Shown: positions 60,891 to 64,000 of the stretch, in pieces
Numbering within the stretch: the stretch's first letter is position 1
How the letters are laid out: each line of letters opens with the position of its first letter
Assembly (NCBI RefSeq): GCF_035917675.1
Contig: NZ_CP109104.1
Location: 3,100,001 to 3,164,000 of the forward strand
Length of the DNA: 64,000 nt
From: Streptomyces sp. NBC_01775
GTDB lineage: Bacteria; Actinomycetota; Actinomycetes; Streptomycetales; Streptomycetaceae
Direction of reading: 5' to 3'
Made by a program: the position numbers and the translations under genes
The notes under the pieces: generated by a model
The model's database searches: none
The model's input: only the letters and a program-made list of their open reading frames with translations
Told to the model about the DNA's origin: nothing

Positions 60891-61439
60891 ATGAACGGCA
60901 TGACCGCAGAACAGGACGGCGACAACGCCGCGTTCATCCACGAACTCCGCACCATGAAGGCCGAGGACGAGGCGACCTCGCGCAAGGCAAACAGCGAGAG
61001 CCTCACCGAACAGCTCGCCTGGCGGCGGCTGACGGCGCGCAACGGCGACCGGCTGCGCACACTGCTGGAGGAGCGCGGCCGGTGGCCGGCGATCGAGGAG
61101 GTCGGCGAGGAGGCGGCGACCGCGGCATGGCTGGTGGCCCAGCACGCCGACCGGCAGCTCGATGTGCAGCGGCTGGCGGTCAAGCTGCTGGAGCGCGCGG
61201 TCAAGGACGGGACGGCGGGTCCCGACGGCCGCCGCCACCTCGCCTTCCTCCGCGACCGGCTCCACGTCAACACCGGCCTGCCGCAGCGCTACGGCACCCA
61301 GATCCAGGGCGTCACCAGCGACGGCAACCCGATCCCGTGGCCGATGGAGGACGAGGAGAAGGTCGACCTCTACCGTGCCAGGGCGGGCATCCCGACCTTC
61401 GCGTCCTACACGTCCCAGCACGCCCCCGACCCCGAGTAG
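60891..61439 (+). CDS. DUF6624 family protein
   Basis: A 182-residue soluble helical protein. WPAIEEVGEEAATAAWLVAQ, HADRQLDVQRLAVKLLERAV and HLAFLRDRLHVNTGLPQRYG with TQIQG fit DUF6624. The N-terminal 50 residues are charged helix. Function is unknown. The ATG at 60891 has GGAG upstream; a second ATG three codons later is an alternative. A terminator hairpin follows. Confidence 0.8.
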   Translation: MNGMTAEQDGDNAAFIHELRTMKAEDEATSRKANSESLTEQLAWRRLTARNGDRLRTLLEERGRWPAIEEVGEEAATAAWLVAQHADRQLDVQRLAVKLLERAVKDGTAGPDGRRHLAFLRDRLHVNTGLPQRYGTQIQGVTSDGNPIPWPMEDEEKVDLYRARAGIPTFASYTSQHAPDPE

Positions 61440-61448
61440 CTCCGCGAC

Positions 61449-61467
61449 GGCCCCCTCCCCGGGGGCC
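61449..61467. terminator. GC hairpin between convergent genes
   Basis: GGCCCCC-TCCCC-GGGGGCC, 10 bp after the DUF6624 stop and 31 bp before the convergent oxidoreductase stop. Likely bidirectional. Confidence 0.7.
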
Positions 61468-61497
61468 TCAGCAGCGGCCTCAAAATCTGCGGCAGCC

Positions 61498-62460
61498 TCA
61501 GAGCGTCAGGACGACCTTGCCGAACAGGTCGCCCTCCGCCATCTTCGCGAAGCCCTCGCGGGCCCGGTCCAGCGGCAGCGTCGAGTCGATGACCGGCCGC
61601 ACGTTCTTGGCGGCGCAGAAGCTCAGCAGCGAGGCCAGCTCCTCCTTCGTCCCCATGGTGGAGCCGACGACCTTCAGCTCCAGGAAGAAGATGCGGTTCA
61701 GCTCGGCGGCCGGCGGGTTGGGGCCGCTGGTGGCGCCGGAGATGACCAGGGTGCCGCCGGGACGCAGCGACTTGACCGAGTGCGACCAGGTGGCGGCGCC
61801 CACCGTCTCCAGCACCGCGTCCGCCCTGCGCGGCAGCCGCGCCCCGGGCTCCAGCGCCGCCTCGGCACCCAGGGCGAGGGCCCGCTCACGCTTGGCCTCC
61901 TCGCGGCTGGTCGCGATCACCCGCAGACCAGCCGCCGCGCCCAGCACGATCGCCGCGGTGGCCACGCCGCCGCCCGCGCCCTGCACCAGCACGGTGTCGC
62001 CGGGGCTCACCCCGGCGTTGGTGAAGAGCATCCGGTACGCCGTGAGCCACGCGGTCGGCAGGCAGGCGGCTTCCTCGAAGGACAGCTCCTTCGGCTTGGG
62101 CAGCACGTTCCACTGCGGGACGGCGACCCGCTCGGCGAAGGAGCCCTGGTAGCGCTCGGTGAGGATCGAGCGGGGCTCGCGGGGCCCGACCCCGTGCCCG
62201 GTCTGGCCGATGACGGAGTGCACGACGACCTCGTTCCCGTCCTCGTCCACTCCCGCGGCGTCACAGCCGAGGATCATCGGCAGCGACTCCTCGCTGAGGC
62301 CGACCCCGCGCAGCGACCACAGGTCGTGATGGTTGAGCGACGCCGCCTTCACCGTCACGGCCGTCCACCCGGGCGGAACCCTGGGCTCGGGACGGTCGCC
62401 CAGCTCCAGTCCGTCGAGCGGCTTTTCCTTGTCGATACGCGCGGCGTAGGCAGCAAACAT
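61498..62460 (-). CDS. Zinc-binding-dehydrogenase superfamily quinone oxidoreductase-like enzyme
   Basis: A 320-residue medium-chain reductase: VKAASLNHHDLWSLRGVGLS, ILGCDAAGVDEDGNEVVVHS, then NVLPKPKELSFEEAACLPTA, Rossmann motif VLVQGAGGGVATAAIVLGAA and VLETVGAATWSHSVKSLRPG. The structural-zinc cysteines of alcohol dehydrogenases are absent, as in NADPH-quinone reductases. ATG 62460 begins the fold with only weak purines upstream. Substrate unknown. Confidence 0.9.
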   Translation of the reverse strand: MFAAYAARIDKEKPLDGLELGDRPEPRVPPGWTAVTVKAASLNHHDLWSLRGVGLSEESLPMILGCDAAGVDEDGNEVVVHSVIGQTGHGVGPREPRSILTERYQGSFAERVAVPQWNVLPKPKELSFEEAACLPTAWLTAYRMLFTNAGVSPGDTVLVQGAGGGVATAAIVLGAAAGLRVIATSREEAKRERALALGAEAALEPGARLPRRADAVLETVGAATWSHSVKSLRPGGTLVISGATSGPNPPAAELNRIFFLELKVVGSTMGTKEELASLLSFCAAKNVRPVIDSTLPLDRAREGFAKMAEGDLFGKVVLTL

Positions 62461-62531
62461 GACCCCGACGCTACGCCGCCCCGCCGCCGTCCCGACAGAC
62501 CTCCCCACCAGGAGCGATCCACCTCACGCGC

Positions 62532-63117
62532 TCAGCGCACGTACCTCTTGAACTCCTCGGTCCCCAACGTGATCCCGACCGGGTCGGGCAGGGCCACCTC
62601 TTCGCCGAAGGCGACCGTGTGCGGATCGCGGTACCGGCCGCGATCCGGACCGCTGTGCACGGTGACGGTGCACTCGTCCCGGTCGACCAGCAGACAGACC
62701 GGGATGCCGACCGCCGCATAGGCAGCCGGCTTCTCCCGACGGTCGCGACTGTCGGTGTCCTGGTCGTACGAGGTGACCTCCACCGTCATCAGCACGCCTT
62801 CGGCCTCCGGCCACTCCCCATGCGCTGCGAAGTGTCCGTCAGGCGCCAGTACTCCGTCGGCCCGCGCACGCCCCTTGCGGTACGCCTCCACGATCAGGCC
62901 GCGCGCCGCGTACAACCACAGATCCGGGAGCTGCCGCACGCACCGCGTCAGCAGCCACCTCATGATCTCGGCATGATCTCCGTCCGGCGCCTTCTTGACC
63001 CCCAACCGTCCGCTGAGGAACTCCAGCGTGACGGTCTCCGGGGGAGGCAGAGGCGATGGTCTCGAACTCCTCCACCAGCATCTGCGATTCCTGCGTCTCC
63101 GCGTTCCGCTCGGCCAT
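62532..63117 (-). pseudogene. Uma2 family endonuclease-fold gene with a frameshift
   Basis: The ATG at 63117 (AGGA upstream) opens MAERNAETQESQMLVEEFET, then frame is lost at the CCCCC run (63040-63044 on the reverse strand). Dropping one C joins ETIASASP to ETVTLEFLSGRLGVKKAPDG, then GDHAEIMRWLLTRCVRQLPD, EVTSYDQDTDSRDRREKPAAYA (read with one break here) and GIPVCLLVDRDECTV. The repaired protein is 194 residues, normal for Uma2. The family has a PD-(D/E)XK fold with catalytic Asp, Glu and Lys (DGVLAPDGHF, VEVTS, EKP). Either a true one-base insertion or a homopolymer sequencing error. Confidence 0.8.
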
Positions 63118-63237
63118 AACCGTCCTGGTGCGCCTCCCTGCCTGTCCGGGACAGTCTCGGCAGCGCGTACGGCTCGTCGCACGGATTCGCGCCCCTGATC
63201 GCCCATACGGGTGACCAGGGGCGCGCGGGGACGCGGT

Positions 63238-64000
63238 TCAGGCGTTCACCGGCAGGGTCTCGGCCAGAATGCGCCACTCCGGGAGCGGAAGGTCCTTGCC
63301 GGTGTTCGCGGTGACCACCTGGAGGGCGACGTGGTCGGCGCCGGCGGAAAGGAACTCGTCCACGCGGGCGCGGATCTGTTCGGGGGTGCCGATGGCGTAC
63401 ACCGCGTCGATCAGCCGGTCGCTGCCGCCGCCCTCGAAGTCGGCCTCGGTGAAGCCGAGCCGGAGCCAGCTGTTGCGGTAGTTGGCGAAGCCGAGGTACC
63501 TGCCCAGGTAGTCGCGAGCGGTGTCACGCGCCGCGTCCCGGTCGCCGCCCGCCGGTACGAGGACCGCCTTCAGCTCGGGCGCGAGCAGCGGGTCGGCGCC
63601 GAGGATGTCGCGGGCCTCCGCGGTGTGCTGGGGCGTGATGAGGTAGGGCAGCGCGCCCAGCGAGCGCTCCCTGGCCAGCTCCAGCATCCTGGGCCCGAGC
63701 GCGGCCAGCGCACGGCCGGCGGCGGGGACGGGGCGCGGCGCGTTGTCCAGTACGTCGAGGTAGCCGCGCATGGCCGAGTAGGGGCGGTCGGCGAGCGGGT
63801 GGCCGGTGCGGTAGTCGTTGCCGGTCGGCTTCTCCTCGTGACTGACGCCCAGGCCGAGGATGAAGCGGCCCTTGTACTCATCGGTCAACTGGGCGTGCCG
63901 GGCGGCCATTTCGGGCGCCGCGTGATCCCAGATGCTGAGGATGCTGGTGCCCACGGCGGCCCGGGAGGTCACGGACAGCAGGTGCTGGGCCGCGTCGGGC
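63238..64000 (-). CDS. LLM-class F420-dependent oxidoreductase, cut by the right edge
   Basis: The last 254 or so residues of a luciferase-like TIM barrel: AAVGTSILSIWDHAAPEMAA, GRFILGLGVSHEEKPTG, ALGPRMLELARERSLGALPY, LITPQHTAEARDILGADPLL and GTPEQIRARVDEFLSAGADHV. These are typical of the streptomycete/mycobacterial group that uses coenzyme F420. The frame stays open to the window end, so the start lies outside. The C-terminal VVTANTGKDLPLPEWRILAE is conserved. Substrate unknown. Confidence 0.9.
   Translation of the reverse strand, partial: PDAAQHLLSVTSRAAVGTSILSIWDHAAPEMAARHAQLTDEYKGRFILGLGVSHEEKPTGNDYRTGHPLADRPYSAMRGYLDVLDNAPRPVPAAGRALAALGPRMLELARERSLGALPYLITPQHTAEARDILGADPLLAPELKAVLVPAGGDRDAARDTARDYLGRYLGFANYRNSWLRLGFTEADFEGGGSDRLIDAVYAIGTPEQIRARVDEFLSAGADHVALQVVTANTGKDLPLPEWRILAETLPVNA

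Overview
The window is high-GC actinobacterial DNA, almost certainly from Streptomyces or a close relative. Frequent GTG starts, purine-rich ribosome sites, long antisense shadow frames, GC-rich hairpin terminators and many Streptomyces-typical families (RNHCP, DUF6104, DUF6928, SAV_2336, CU044_2847, FxsT-like) all point this way. No rRNA, tRNA, CRISPR array or complete insertion sequence was seen.

Layout. 0-13 kb: conserved chromosomal genes. These are lon (reverse, with a HspR/HAIR-type operator), a decayed toxin/immunity patch (SUKH-4 gene with a frameshift, DUF6406, the tail of a calpain-like toxin, an IS5-type scrap), two RNHCP zinc-ribbon genes, a spermidine-synthase-like protein, an OmpR/HisKA two-component pair and the large kgd (2-oxoglutarate dehydrogenase/decarboxylase).

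13-33 kb: about 19.7 kb read entirely on the reverse strand, the most unusual part. From its upstream (right) end it runs: CU044_2847 protein, active trypsin-like protease with a conserved C-terminal domain, MoxR AAA+ ATPase, a fused vWA/pseudo-trypsin/C-terminal-domain protein, a second active trypsin-like protease, a second MoxR ATPase, a vWA/helical-repeat protein, a 113-residue protein, an HExxH-type putative peptide beta-hydroxylase, and a TIR-like/NB-ARC/TPR protein of the FxsT type. Several neighbours overlap by 4 nt. It looks like two copies of the vWA-MoxR-protease ternary conflict system, one remodelled by gene fusion, joined to a peptide-modification module.

33-44.5 kb: regulators and housekeeping-type accessory genes. 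They include a DUF4097/PadR operon with a 31-bp dyad, DUF6104, a PNPOx-like protein, an orphan histidine kinase, a GNAT enzyme, an ABC-F protein with leader hairpins, DUF6928, an alpha/beta hydrolase, and a PadR/permease-prefix pair.

44.5-58.6 kb: a KstR2-type regulon for steroid C/D-ring (HIP) catabolism. It holds two acyl-CoA dehydrogenases, an internally deleted enoyl-CoA hydratase, ipdF, kstR2, fadA6, two SDRs, echA20, ipdA, ipdB and ipdC. The two divergent promoter regions share a KstR2-like site. The set is interrupted by three unrelated genes (50.4-53.1 kb), and no fadD3 was found.

58.7-64 kb: NADAR, a methyltransferase, a VOC protein, DUF6624, a quinone-oxidoreductase-like enzyme, an Uma2 gene with a frameshift, and an LLM oxidoreductase cut by the window edge. 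Short tandem duplications, often in-frame, recur across the whole window.
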